A DNA stretch of 38,814 bases. Origin: Solobacterium sp. GTDB taxonomy: Bacteria > Bacillota_I > Bacilli_A > Erysipelotrichales > Erysipelotrichaceae. Below the pieces are notes generated by a model. That model was not told the origin of the DNA, did not search any database, and saw only the letters and a list, made by a program, of their open reading frames with translations. Shown here one piece after another: positions 30,568-38,563 of this stretch (position 1 is its first letter; the number at the start of each line of letters is the position of its first letter). The stretch is from assembly GCA_017543025.1 (NCBI GenBank), contig JAFYGX010000142.1, forward strand, positions 1 through 38,814, read 5' to 3'. The position numbers and the translations under genes are program-made.

Positions 30568-31344
30568 ATGGCAAATGCACAGATGCAGACAGAACAGAAG
30601 CCGCAGGAACTGCCAGAGCCGGAAGAGCCCCGGACTGACGCACAGCCGGAGCGGAAACACCCGGTTTCAGAAGCGGAGAAGGACCGGAAATTTATCCGGA
30701 GAGCGTCCATTGCGCTGGGTACTTTCATCATTGCGGTTTCTTCCATCCGTGCCGGTATGTATGCAAAGTCGCATAACCGGATTCCGATGATGCTGGAAGC
30801 GGAGCCGGGCTATCTTTCCCTGAAAGAGTTTGCGCTGGAGGATCCCGAAACCGGAAAACCGGTGCAGACGATGACGAATGCCGATTATGCGTCAAAATAT
30901 ACATTCAAAGGCGATACGATGCATTACAGGACTTTCCGGGGCGTAAAGGCCGGAGATACCTGGTATACATTTGCGGAGGCTTATGGCGACTGCATTCCGA
31001 GCCGGATTGAAATTGAACCGGGTGATAAGCGGGGGATCTATACTGCAGAACCGGGAATTACGGTCGATGACTTTTATGACAGCTATATCCTGAGCGGTGA
31101 AGTGAATCTTTCCGGGGATGAAGTTCATATTGTGTTTTTTACCGGTACTGACGGAGTGAAGCTGTATCACGATGCGGAGGAACTGAGCCGGAAGAGTGAT
31201 GCGTTCTTTCATTCTCCGCGTATTCTGCATCCGCTGGAGTGGACGGATGACTATGCGGGTTATGAGCTGTCGTTCCGGTTTGGCCCGGACTGGAGAGGGG
31301 ATGGCAGGATCACGCTGATCTATTCCGGAAAGATTGATCTGTAG
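30568..31344 (+). CDS. Single-pass membrane protein of unknown function
   Basis: A 258-residue protein. A hydrophilic Glu/Pro/Gln/Lys-rich cytosolic head (1-44) is followed by one membrane helix (ALGTFIIAVSSIRAGMYA, about 49-66) and an extracytoplasmic domain of about 190 residues rich in Tyr and Asp (such as TFKGDTMHYRTFRGVKAGDTWY). No family or catalytic motif is recognised. The start ATG 30568 has no ribosome site; the promoter -10 is six bases away. It lies 109 bases after the frameshifted membrane gene. A UUCG-loop terminator follows at 31430-31478. Confidence 0.75.
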   Translation: MANAQMQTEQKPQELPEPEEPRTDAQPERKHPVSEAEKDRKFIRRASIALGTFIIAVSSIRAGMYAKSHNRIPMMLEAEPGYLSLKEFALEDPETGKPVQTMTNADYASKYTFKGDTMHYRTFRGVKAGDTWYTFAEAYGDCIPSRIEIEPGDKRGIYTAEPGITVDDFYDSYILSGEVNLSGDEVHIVFFTGTDGVKLYHDAEELSRKSDAFFHSPRILHPLEWTDDYAGYELSFRFGPDWRGDGRITLIYSGKIDL

Positions 31345-31758
31345 GCTGCTCTTATCCGGATGTGAACCGATTCTTTCTGACATCCATCAGGACTGTGTTC
31401 ATCTTCTGATGAGCACATCTGCAGCAGAACGGTGTGAACCCTGTCACTTCGGTGATCAGAGGGAAGCACCGCTTTTTTCTGTGCTCGGATCACACAGATG
31501 ATACGGGCTTTCCGGAAGTCTGAACAATACCGAATGAGATGCGGAAGTTATAAAGCATGGAAAAATGGATATGATACACTTTGTACGAGGTAATCTGCAG
31601 ACAGCGCCAGAAGCGAAACAGCGATGATCGTAAAGCGGCTGATCAGCCGCCTGACAGGCAGTGTTTCAACGGCGACACATGCATTCTGTATGTCAGAATG
31701 ACTGCTTCAGACATAGGAAAGCATAGAAGAACTTCAGAAAAACACACGGAGAAAGCTC
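31345..31758 (+). other. Intergenic region before the large cyclase gene
   Basis: No gene is supported. It holds a hairpin, TGTGTTCATC (31394-31403) with GATGAGCACA (31408-31417), lacking a T tract; the terminator at 31430-31478; and a TATGAT (31570-31575) with a poor -35, about 185 bases before ATG 31759. The long leader could carry regulation, but no known riboswitch is seen. Confidence 0.5.
31430..31478 (+). terminator. Terminator after the 30568 gene
   Basis: An outer CGGTG/CACCG stem encloses CCCTG-TCAC-TTCG-GTGA, a stable UUCG tetraloop hairpin, and is followed by CTTTTTT. Confidence 0.78.
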
Positions 31759-34041
31759 ATGAACAGGAAAACAAAAAATGCTTCGAAATATCTTGTACTG
31801 ATGGAACTGTTCTTGCTTTTCGTAGTGATATCGCTCGGATATCTTCTGGTACGTCAGACAAAACGATCCATCGTTTCGCTGATGCAGACGAGGATGCTGG
31901 ATATTTCCAATACTGCTGCTGCAATGGTTGACGGGGACGTGCTCAGGGATCTGAAGCCGGAAGATGAGGGGACGGAAGGTTATGAGAACGTCATGCGTAC
32001 ACTGGGGTATTTCCGGGATAATATTGACCTGAAATATATTTACTGCATCCGGGATATGGGAGACGGAACCTTCACGTTCGGTCTGGACCCCACTCTGGAG
32101 GATCCGGGAGAATTCGGATCACCGATTGTTTACACGGATGCGCTGTACAGGGCAAGCAAGGGAACTCCTGCTGCGGATGAAGTGTACTACGAGGACGCGT
32201 GGGGTTCGTTTTACAGTGCATACAGCCCTGTCTCTGACTCACATGGAAACGTAGCGGGAATCATTGCGGTGGACTTCAGCGCAGAATGGTACAACGCCCA
32301 GCTGTCCAGCCTGACCTGGACCACCATCCTTGTTGCGTTTCTTTCCCTTCTGATCGGCGGTGTGCTCGTAACCACCATTGTGACGAGAAGCCAGCGGAAG
32401 ATCGAAACGATTCACGGACAGCTGAACGAACTGGAAAGCACGCTGCTTCAGGAAATGGGCAATACCGCTGCCGGTGAGGAACCGCAGACGCATGCGAAGA
32501 GCGATGACCCGGATACGATTGATTCGCTGGGAAAGCAGATACAGATTATGCAGGAGGAGCTGAAGACACAGATCGCACATGTTCACGGGCAGGCATACCG
32601 GGACGGGCTGACCGGCGTCAAAAGCAAGCATGCGTATCTTGATGCGGAACAGACGATGGACGGGCAGCTCCGTGACGGAACGCAGCCGGCGTTTGCGATT
32701 GTGGTCTGCGATGTCAACGGACTGAAGCAGATCAACGATCGGCTGGGACATAAAGCCGGTGATGAATACATCCGCAATTCCTGCAGGATGATCTGTGATA
32801 TTTTCACCCACAGCCCTGTCTATCGTGTCGGCGGGGATGAGTTTGTCGTGATTCTCACGGGGAGGGATTATGAACAGCGCAGAGCCCTGATGCATGAGCT
32901 GCATTCCCTGTCTTCTGCTCATATCACAACCGGAGGTGCGATCGTTTCCGGCGGGATGGCAGAGTATGACTCTGAAAAAGATCATTTTACACATGAGGTA
33001 TTTGAGCGGGCAGACACTGCAATGTATCGGGAGAAGGCGGTGCTCAGGAGCCTTGGGGCAGTGAGCCGGGAAGATGAGCCGGAACAGACCGGACATGAAC
33101 CGGGCTTTGAGGATATTCTTGCGATGAGTGTAAGAAAGCATATCCTGATCGCAGATGATATGGAAACCAACCGGGAAATCCTTGGCGATCTTCTGATGGA
33201 AGACTATGACATTCTGTACGCCGCAGACGGCATGGAAACTCTGGAAGTGCTGCGAAAATATAAGGATGAGATTGCGCTTCTGATCCTTGACCTGTACATG
33301 CCGAAACTTTCCGGCAAGGAAGTGCTGACGGAAATGCAGACGGATGGGGATCTCATGTTCATTCCGGTTATCGTGCTGACCATCGACCAGCAGGCAGAGC
33401 TGGAATGTCTGAAGATCGGCGCAATGGATTTCATCCCCAAGCCATATCCGGATATCGACATTATTAAGGCCCGCATTGCAAAGTGCATTGAAATGGCGGA
33501 AAACAGAGATCTGATCCGCCGCACCCAGCGGGATAAGCTGACCGGCCTGTTTAACTTTGATTATTTTATCCGTTATGTAAACCACTATGATCAGCATTAC
33601 AGAGGAGCTCCCTTTGATGCGCTCGTCTGCTGCGTCAGTGACTATCATTCTGTTACGGAACAATACGGACGGCAATACGGAGAGCTGGTGCTTCGCAGCA
33701 TCGGATCTGCCATGTATAAGCTGGCGCGCCGCACCGGCGGGATCGGATGCCGGAAGGAGGGCGAGCTGTTTCTGCTGTACTGCCCGCACCAGAGGGAGTA
33801 TGATACGCTGCTGAAGAAATATACGGATGACCTGTTTCTGGATCAGGAAATGGCAGATAAAGTGATGGTCCGTTATGGAATCTACGAAAATGCGCAGGAA
33901 GAGCCGGATATTGAAGAACGGTTTGTCCGGGCGAAACTCGCAGCTGAGAAAGCGGAGGATGACCCGCAGGCATTATACGGGATATATGGCAATCATAATT
34001 CTACAGTCTGTATGACAGGGCCTTTTCCGGATGAGACGTGA
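31759..34041 (+). CDS. Membrane sensor diguanylate cyclase: Cache-like, GGDEF, REC, degenerate GGDEF
   Basis: A 760-residue inner-membrane signalling protein. TM1 (about 11-32) and TM2 (about 187-208) frame an extracytoplasmic Cache-like sensor (SAYSPVSDSHGNVAGIIAVDFS). The first GGDEF domain (about 280-430) is intact: DGLTGVKSK, D318 and N320 in CDVNGLKQIND, and GGDEF at 358-362. The inhibitory RxxD site is absent (FTHS). A receiver domain (about 460-575) has D466/D467, phospho-acceptor D511 (LILDLYMPK) and K561. A second GGDEF-like domain (about 590-745) has RKEGELF in place of GGDEF and is inactive as a cyclase. A GGAGAAAG-like site precedes ATG 31759. It probably makes c-di-GMP in response to an external ligand, tuned by phosphorylation. 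Confidence 0.92.
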   Translation: MNRKTKNASKYLVLMELFLLFVVISLGYLLVRQTKRSIVSLMQTRMLDISNTAAAMVDGDVLRDLKPEDEGTEGYENVMRTLGYFRDNIDLKYIYCIRDMGDGTFTFGLDPTLEDPGEFGSPIVYTDALYRASKGTPAADEVYYEDAWGSFYSAYSPVSDSHGNVAGIIAVDFSAEWYNAQLSSLTWTTILVAFLSLLIGGVLVTTIVTRSQRKIETIHGQLNELESTLLQEMGNTAAGEEPQTHAKSDDPDTIDSLGKQIQIMQEELKTQIAHVHGQAYRDGLTGVKSKHAYLDAEQTMDGQLRDGTQPAFAIVVCDVNGLKQINDRLGHKAGDEYIRNSCRMICDIFTHSPVYRVGGDEFVVILTGRDYEQRRALMHELHSLSSAHITTGGAIVSGGMAEYDSEKDHFTHEVFERADTAMYREKAVLRSLGAVSREDEPEQTGHEPGFEDILAMSVRKHILIADDMETNREILGDLLMEDYDILYAADGMETLEVLRKYKDEIALLILDLYMPKLSGKEVLTEMQTDGDLMFIPVIVLTIDQQAELECLKIGAMDFIPKPYPDIDIIKARIAKCIEMAENRDLIRRTQRDKLTGLFNFDYFIRYVNHYDQHYRGAPFDALVCCVSDYHSVTEQYGRQYGELVLRSIGSAMYKLARRTGGIGCRKEGELFLLYCPHQREYDTLLKKYTDDLFLDQEMADKVMVRYGIYENAQEEPDIEERFVRAKLAAEKAEDDPQALYGIYGNHNSTVCMTGPFPDET

Positions 34042-34638
34042 GATGCGTCTGTTTTCCTGCAGCAGACGGAAAGAGGAAGAGTGAAATTGAACCGCCCGGA
34101 AGAACAGAAAATCGCTGCGATCAATCACACAGTGATGCGCTTCCAGAACGGAACATGAGAATTGCGGAGAAACGGATGATCAATGAATTGCCGCGAGTGA
34201 CTGCTCGTGCAGTCTCACGTGGTTTCGAGGAAGTTCTCACGAACTCCTGCGGATTCACATTTCCCGTATCTGATTTGCCCTGGATTCCTTCTGTTTCTGA
34301 GCGGCCCAGTTCTGTGCCATTGCGTCATACATCGGGTGTCTGACTGCGCAGGACGACCATAACGAAGCGGTTTGCCTTCAGATATATTTGAGAAACACCT
34401 GTGCAGAATGCCGGCAAAGCCAGTGATACTCCTGGCGGGGGCATCCTGAAAACAGCATCCTTTGAAAATTAAGAACGTGATGGAGCAGTCAGTTCCTGTA
34501 AAATAATCTGATAAAGGTACCGCATCGGGTGCGGAAACCGGTACGCCTGTCAGGAGATTGCAGGTCTTCCCCTTACAGCTGCAGATCTTTTCGAGCATGT
34601 TGCGTCTGAACACGGGCGGAAAAAGGAGAACTGACGAA
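34042..34638 (+). other. 600-base intergenic region with several hairpins
   Basis: No gene is supported. Besides the three-way element at 34185-34256, it contains GCCAG/CTGGC (34419-34436), CCGCA/TGCGG (34520-34534) and a direct repeat GCATCCT...GCATCCT near 34440-34465. A 25-codon minus-strand frame (34332-34255, MYDAMAQNW...) lacks a ribosome site. The large size beside a cyclase is odd, but no c-di-GMP riboswitch signature is recognised. Confidence 0.45.
34185..34256 (+). ncRNA. Candidate three-way-junction structured element
   Basis: GAAT..CCGC (34185-34194) pairs with GCGGATTC (34249-34256), closing two hairpins. One is GTGA-CTGC-tcgt-GCAG-TC-TCAC (34197-34218). The other is AGG-A-AGTTC-tcac-GAACT-CCT (34228-34248). 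Both have four-base loops and small bulges. There is no trailing T tract, so it is not a terminator. It resembles no tRNA. It could be an RNA domain or a mobile-element relic. Confidence 0.4.
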
Positions 34639-35676
34639 ATGTTTTTGATATTTACTACCGGAACGGTTTTTCTGATCACTGTACTGGCATTTGTTTATTC
34701 GTTTCACAAAGACAGAAGCAGGTACCGGAACTGCAATCTCCTGTTTCTGAGTATTCTGACGTTCATTCCGTTTTTGCTGGCCCTTTCCGGCCCTCATATC
34801 AGAAGTGTCTGGTTTGTGATTGCAGTGGCGATGATCATTTCTCTCCTGATTGTTCCGTTCTTTCTGATTCATAACGGAGTTGTCATGATTCGCAAAGAAG
34901 GGGCGCATGTGGCTCATATGCTGTCACTGGCGTTTGGTATCGCAATACTGGTCGGAGAGGCAGCGACCTTTGCCAGCCTGATCGATTATTATCCGGTCGG
35001 ATTCGGACCGCAGGGAGCGGATCCGCTTCAGATCCGCAGGGGAATCGAACTGTTCATCAGCGTAACAGTGATGTATGGTTCGACTGCGTTTCTTGTGTTC
35101 ATGCTGTATACGGTTTTTCTGCAGCATCTGCCGAGAAGAAAGGATTTCGATTATGTGATTATTCACGGCGCCGGGCTGATTCACGGAAATGAACTTACCA
35201 GGCTTCTGAAAGACCGTCTGGATAAGGCGATTGAAGTATACCGGAAAGATCCTTCTCCGCCAGTCATGATTCCTTCCGGTGGCCAGGGAGAGGACGAAAC
35301 AGTTCCGGAAGCCTTTGCCATGAAGCAGTATCTGGTCGAGCAGGGGATTCCGGAAGCGCAGATCATCATGGAAGACCGTTCAAAAACCACATATGAGAAT
35401 CTGAAGTATTCCAAAGCGATCATTGATCAGCGGGATGGACGGAAGTATACCGCACTTGTCACCAGCAATTATCATGTATACCGGGCGCTTCGCTACAGCA
35501 GAGAAGTCGGACTGAAATGCACGGGTATCGGAAGCAGGGTTGCGTTCTACTACTGGCCGAGTGCCCTGATCCGGGAGTTTATCGCAATTCACGCAGAGAA
35601 AAAACATGCGCTGCTGTTTGCGGCAGGATGGCTGTTCTGGCTGCTGATCGGATTTAAACTGTTCGATGTAATCTGA
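34639..35676 (+). CDS. YdcF-family (DUF218) membrane protein
   Basis: A 345-residue membrane protein. Four or five N-terminal helices (about 1-165) are followed by a DUF218/YdcF domain (about 175-330): DYVIIHGAGL, VMIPSGGQGEDE, EDRSKTTYENLKYS and VTSNYHVYRALRYS are its standard motifs. A final helix (LLFAAGWLFWLLIGF) lies at the C-terminus. Relatives are linked to envelope polysaccharide or vancomycin sensitivity (SanA/ElyC), with unknown chemistry. ATG 34639 follows AAAAGGAGAA; the frame is open further up without a ribosome site. It may be co-transcribed with the next two genes. Confidence 0.88.
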   Translation: MFLIFTTGTVFLITVLAFVYSFHKDRSRYRNCNLLFLSILTFIPFLLALSGPHIRSVWFVIAVAMIISLLIVPFFLIHNGVVMIRKEGAHVAHMLSLAFGIAILVGEAATFASLIDYYPVGFGPQGADPLQIRRGIELFISVTVMYGSTAFLVFMLYTVFLQHLPRRKDFDYVIIHGAGLIHGNELTRLLKDRLDKAIEVYRKDPSPPVMIPSGGQGEDETVPEAFAMKQYLVEQGIPEAQIIMEDRSKTTYENLKYSKAIIDQRDGRKYTALVTSNYHVYRALRYSREVGLKCTGIGSRVAFYYWPSALIREFIAIHAEKKHALLFAAGWLFWLLIGFKLFDVI

Positions 35677-35745
35677 GTCCTGCAGCAGAAAGAGAACAAT
35701 ACTGCAGAAACAGGAAACCATGATATTACAGAAAGGAAAATGGAG

Positions 35746-36171
35746 ATGAATGAAACAGGAGGGCTGTTCGCCAGAAAACCGAAAGAAACCATCCGATCGT
35801 TTGAGACGATTGTGCTTTCCATCAGCGGAATGAGAGGAACACAGGTTTATGAGGCGCTGATGAAAAGCGGGAAAGCAGAAGTGACACTGTATGAAATGCG
35901 ATATAACAGCGGCAGAGAAACGAAAGAAAAGCTGCAGCAGGGGACAGCCCAGGAGGAAGCGTTTGTAAAACTGCTGAATGACTGCGGGATTCTTTCCTGG
36001 GACGGATTTGACGGCCCGCATCCGAAAGGAGTTCTGGACGGAAGGATGTTTGTGTTTGATGCAGTGGTCAATGACAGTCAGAAGATTCATGCGACGGGGT
36101 CGGAAAACTTTCCGAAGCATTTCCGGGAGTTTGAAGCTGGTCTGAATGCGATACTCAGCGGGAAGAACTGA
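35746..36171 (+). CDS. Hypothetical soluble protein
   Basis: A 141-residue cytosolic protein with no membrane segment or signal. It is mixed alpha/beta, with DGFDGPHPKGVLDG in the C-terminal half and KIHATGSENFPKHFREF near the end as the most distinctive stretches. I do not recognise the family. ATG 35746 is favoured over ATG 35740, because AAAGGA lies about nine bases away. It is 69 bases after the YdcF gene and 22 before the acetyltransferase-like gene, so it is likely in their operon. Confidence 0.75.
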   Translation: MNETGGLFARKPKETIRSFETIVLSISGMRGTQVYEALMKSGKAEVTLYEMRYNSGRETKEKLQQGTAQEEAFVKLLNDCGILSWDGFDGPHPKGVLDGRMFVFDAVVNDSQKIHATGSENFPKHFREFEAGLNAILSGKN

Positions 36172-36193
36172 CAGAAAAACGGAAAGCTGACGT

Positions 36194-36874
36194 ATGACAG
36201 ACTATAGGATTATCGATCGGGAAACCTATTATCGAAAGGGTGTATACCGGCATTTTACGGAAGACTGCAGATGTTCCGTCTCAATGACGGCAAAGGTCGA
36301 TGTGACAGATCTGGCGGAGTTCTCTGCAGCTGCCGGCACAAAGTTTTATCTGAATTTTCTGTATGTTCTCTGCCGGGTGCTGAATTCAAGGCCGGATTAC
36401 TGTATGAATTATCTGTGGCAGACGGATGAACTGGTCTGCTATGAAGTGATTCATCCGATCCAGTATGTGTTTCATGAGGACACTGAGACATTTACGGTTG
36501 TTTATTCAAAGTACGATCCATGTTATGAAACGTTTTATGCAAATGCGCTGAACGACCTTGAAAAAGCGAAACAGACACGGGATTACGGACTGGATGCGGC
36601 AAATCATCCGAACTGGTTCGATGCATCGTACCTGTCGTGGCTTTCCTATGATGCGCTGAATATCGAGCTTCCGGACGGATATCTGTACTATCTGCCGATT
36701 GTTAACTGGGGCAGATACCGGAAAGAAGACGGCAGGCTTCTGATGCCTGTGACGGTGCGGATGAACCATGCGGCAGCGGATGGATTTCTGATTGCCAATG
36801 TATACCGGCTGCTGCAGAAAGGCATCGATTCATTTGCGAAAGACCGGTTGGCGGAAGAAGCGGTAACAGAATAA
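36194..36874 (+). CDS. CatA-like O-acetyltransferase
   Basis: A 226-residue protein of the chloramphenicol acetyltransferase fold (PF00302), about the usual length. The C-terminal catalytic motif appears as MNHAAADGFLIANVYRLLQ (about 193-211): the active His and the Asp-Gly remain, while the first His of the classical HHxxxDG is Asn. Other family pieces are KFYLNFLYVLCRVLNSRPDY near 50 and SWLSYDALNIELPDG mid-protein. Related proteins acetylate unknown acceptors and often give no drug resistance, so a resistance role should not be assumed. AACGGAAAGCTGACGT precedes ATG 36194 as a moderate site. Confidence 0.85.
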   Translation: MTDYRIIDRETYYRKGVYRHFTEDCRCSVSMTAKVDVTDLAEFSAAAGTKFYLNFLYVLCRVLNSRPDYCMNYLWQTDELVCYEVIHPIQYVFHEDTETFTVVYSKYDPCYETFYANALNDLEKAKQTRDYGLDAANHPNWFDASYLSWLSYDALNIELPDGYLYYLPIVNWGRYRKEDGRLLMPVTVRMNHAAADGFLIANVYRLLQKGIDSFAKDRLAEEAVTE

Positions 36875-36979
36875 TAAGCCTCACTTGCAGTGCAGTGCTC
36901 TCAGAATGGGTTCTTACAGAAAACGCCGGAAAGCAGTATGAAGTGAACAGCTGTGAAGCGCCGCATGCACAGACGGGCC

Positions 36980-37010
36980 TTAACATGGAAAGAAGCCGTT
37001 GTGATATGAT
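36980..37010 (+). promoter_or_regulatory. Extended -10 promoter of the KAP NTPase gene
   Basis: TTAACA at 36980-36985, a 19-base spacer and TGA-TATGAT ending at 37010. The ten-base GTGATATGAT is repeated exactly before the PDDEXK gene at 38466-38475. Confidence 0.6.
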
Positions 37011-37045
37011 TTTTTTACTGTAAAACACAGGGGGTGCTTGTATTT

Positions 37046-38233
37046 ATGGCGACAACACTGGAAGAGCTGATTCATTACTGCAGGGTATCTGATCCGCTTG
37101 GCGCATTAATGCTTACCGGTGAGTGGGGGATCGGAAAAACACATCTGATCGAGGAAGATCTTGCAGAAGCTTTACGTGATACCCATGTGATAGTGCGTGT
37201 TTCGCTGTTCGGCATGAAAAATACAGAAGCAATTCACACAGCCGTACGAAACAAATGGATTAACGGGTGTTCACCGGTACTTGGCAAGCTGCAGGAAAAC
37301 CGGCAGGTGATACAGCAGAATAACGTGCTGATCAATGCAATCCGGGGAATAATCAGCGGAGTGAATCCGATGGCAGGAAAAGCAGCAGATCTGATGATAT
37401 CCATGAATGTGCTGGATCTGGTTCCGGTTATGCCTGTGATTGAAGATTTTAAAAAGCATGAAGTGAAACAGGTGGTGCTGGTTTTTGATGATCTGGAACG
37501 CTGCAAAATAGATCCGCTGGAAATGATGGGATCAATCAATGAATACTGTGAAAACCAGAAGTTTCATACGATTATCGTGACCAATGAAGATTATCTGATC
37601 AATATGATCGGAAAACAGAATAATGTTCTGTATTACGTGATCAAAGGCAAGACCGTCTGCAGAACGATAAATTATGTTCCGGATTTCGATGCGATCATCT
37701 CATCGATTATCCGGACAAGAACATGGGGTTCAAAACTTTACAAAGCTTATCTTCTGAGCAAAAAAGATGAAATCCTTCAGCTGTTCCGATCTGAAAGCTA
37801 TGTTCCCGAAGCAAGAGCGAAAGGACTTGCGAAATCTCATAATCTGCTGGTACTGACGACTGCGATGGATGATTTTTACCGTATTTTCTCTCATCTGACC
37901 AAAGCAGGCATCACTTCGCCGGATCAGTGGTTCTTTTCCTTTCTCGCTGCTGTGCTTGCCTGGAAAGGCGGCATATATAAAGACGGCGTTCTGACGTTTG
38001 AAAGCGAAGAGAGCGAAATCGGAGAAGTGTATCCGCAGTATTCTCCGGAACATATGTACTCCAGTATGAGATACTGGATCGTCTATGGAATCTGGGACAG
38101 GGAGCAGTTTGCGGAACAGCTGAATGAATCTCTCTGGGAGTCCCTGAACGATTCAGACCTGCAGCATGGTTTCAGACACAGACATGCGGCAAAGATAAAT
38201 TCAGAAGATAATCTTCCGCCAGAGACGAAGTGA
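37046..38233 (+). CDS. KAP-type P-loop NTPase of unknown role
   Basis: A 395-residue protein with one NTPase domain. Walker A GEWGIGKTH is at residues 25-33 and Walker B VVLVFDDLER at about 143-152, followed by the sensor-like IIVTNEDYLI, matching KAP-family P-loop proteins (PF07693). The long C-terminal helical part (about 200-395) is not recognised. There is no obvious membrane insert or nuclease domain. ATG 37046 has GGGGGTG nine bases upstream; GTG 37034 overlaps that site. KAP NTPases appear in several antiphage systems and in membrane-linked assemblies; here it stands alone between an acetyltransferase-like gene and a PDDEXK gene. It is monogenic, with its own promoter and terminator. 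Confidence 0.8.
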   Translation: MATTLEELIHYCRVSDPLGALMLTGEWGIGKTHLIEEDLAEALRDTHVIVRVSLFGMKNTEAIHTAVRNKWINGCSPVLGKLQENRQVIQQNNVLINAIRGIISGVNPMAGKAADLMISMNVLDLVPVMPVIEDFKKHEVKQVVLVFDDLERCKIDPLEMMGSINEYCENQKFHTIIVTNEDYLINMIGKQNNVLYYVIKGKTVCRTINYVPDFDAIISSIIRTRTWGSKLYKAYLLSKKDEILQLFRSESYVPEARAKGLAKSHNLLVLTTAMDDFYRIFSHLTKAGITSPDQWFFSFLAAVLAWKGGIYKDGVLTFESEESEIGEVYPQYSPEHMYSSMRYWIVYGIWDREQFAEQLNESLWESLNDSDLQHGFRHRHAAKINSEDNLPPETK

Positions 38234-38334
38234 CGCAAAGTCATTGCAGGGATTATCCGCAGGCACTGAAGGGATCGCAGAGGTCTGTATATCCTTCGGC
38301 AGCGTTTCGTCAATTGCGGGATGATTTTGTTTTT

Positions 38335-38410
38335 CAGATGAAACTGAATGCAATGGGAACCGGTGAACTGCGGTTTCCGTTAATACTCGGGTTTCATCTG
38401 TTTTTCGTTT
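38335..38410 (+). terminator. Terminator after the KAP NTPase gene
   Basis: CAGATGAAAC (38335-38344) pairs perfectly with GTTTCATCTG (38391-38400) and encloses a second hairpin (GGAACCG with CGGTTTCC). TTTTTCGTTTT follows. The remainder of 38234-38447 shows no gene. Confidence 0.75.
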
Positions 38411-38447
38411 TACTGTATTGCGAAATCCGAAAAGCCGGATGGGTGCG

Positions 38448-38475
38448 TTGTTATTTCGAAATATCGTGATATGAT
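38448..38475 (+). promoter_or_regulatory. Extended -10 promoter of the PDDEXK-family gene
   Basis: TTGTTA at 38448-38453, a 16-base spacer and TGA-TATGAT (38467-38475). The expected +1 is about 80 bases before ATG 38564. Confidence 0.65.
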
Positions 38476-38563
38476 GAAGACAGAACCAATCTGCAGAAAT
38501 GCGACCGAATTTTCGGGATCGGAAAATCCTCCGGCTATATATAAGCAAACGGGAGGAACAGAA

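Noticed and set aside
32239..33789. A 516-codon open frame antisense to the sensor cyclase gene
   Set aside because: It is a codon-bias shadow: there is no ribosome site, no family motif and an implausible Cys/His/Arg-rich composition. The plus-strand frame has clear domains.
34255..34332. A 25-codon minus-strand frame (MYDAMAQNW...) resembling a protein end
   Set aside because: No ribosome site, a stop not far upstream, and overlap with the folded element at 34185-34256. It could be a relic, but it cannot be supported.
34395..34445. GCAAAGCC-like stretch suggesting a c-di-GMP riboswitch
   Set aside because: The conserved GGGACGC and CCTAA parts and the P1-P3 layout are absent, so the resemblance is only a few bases.
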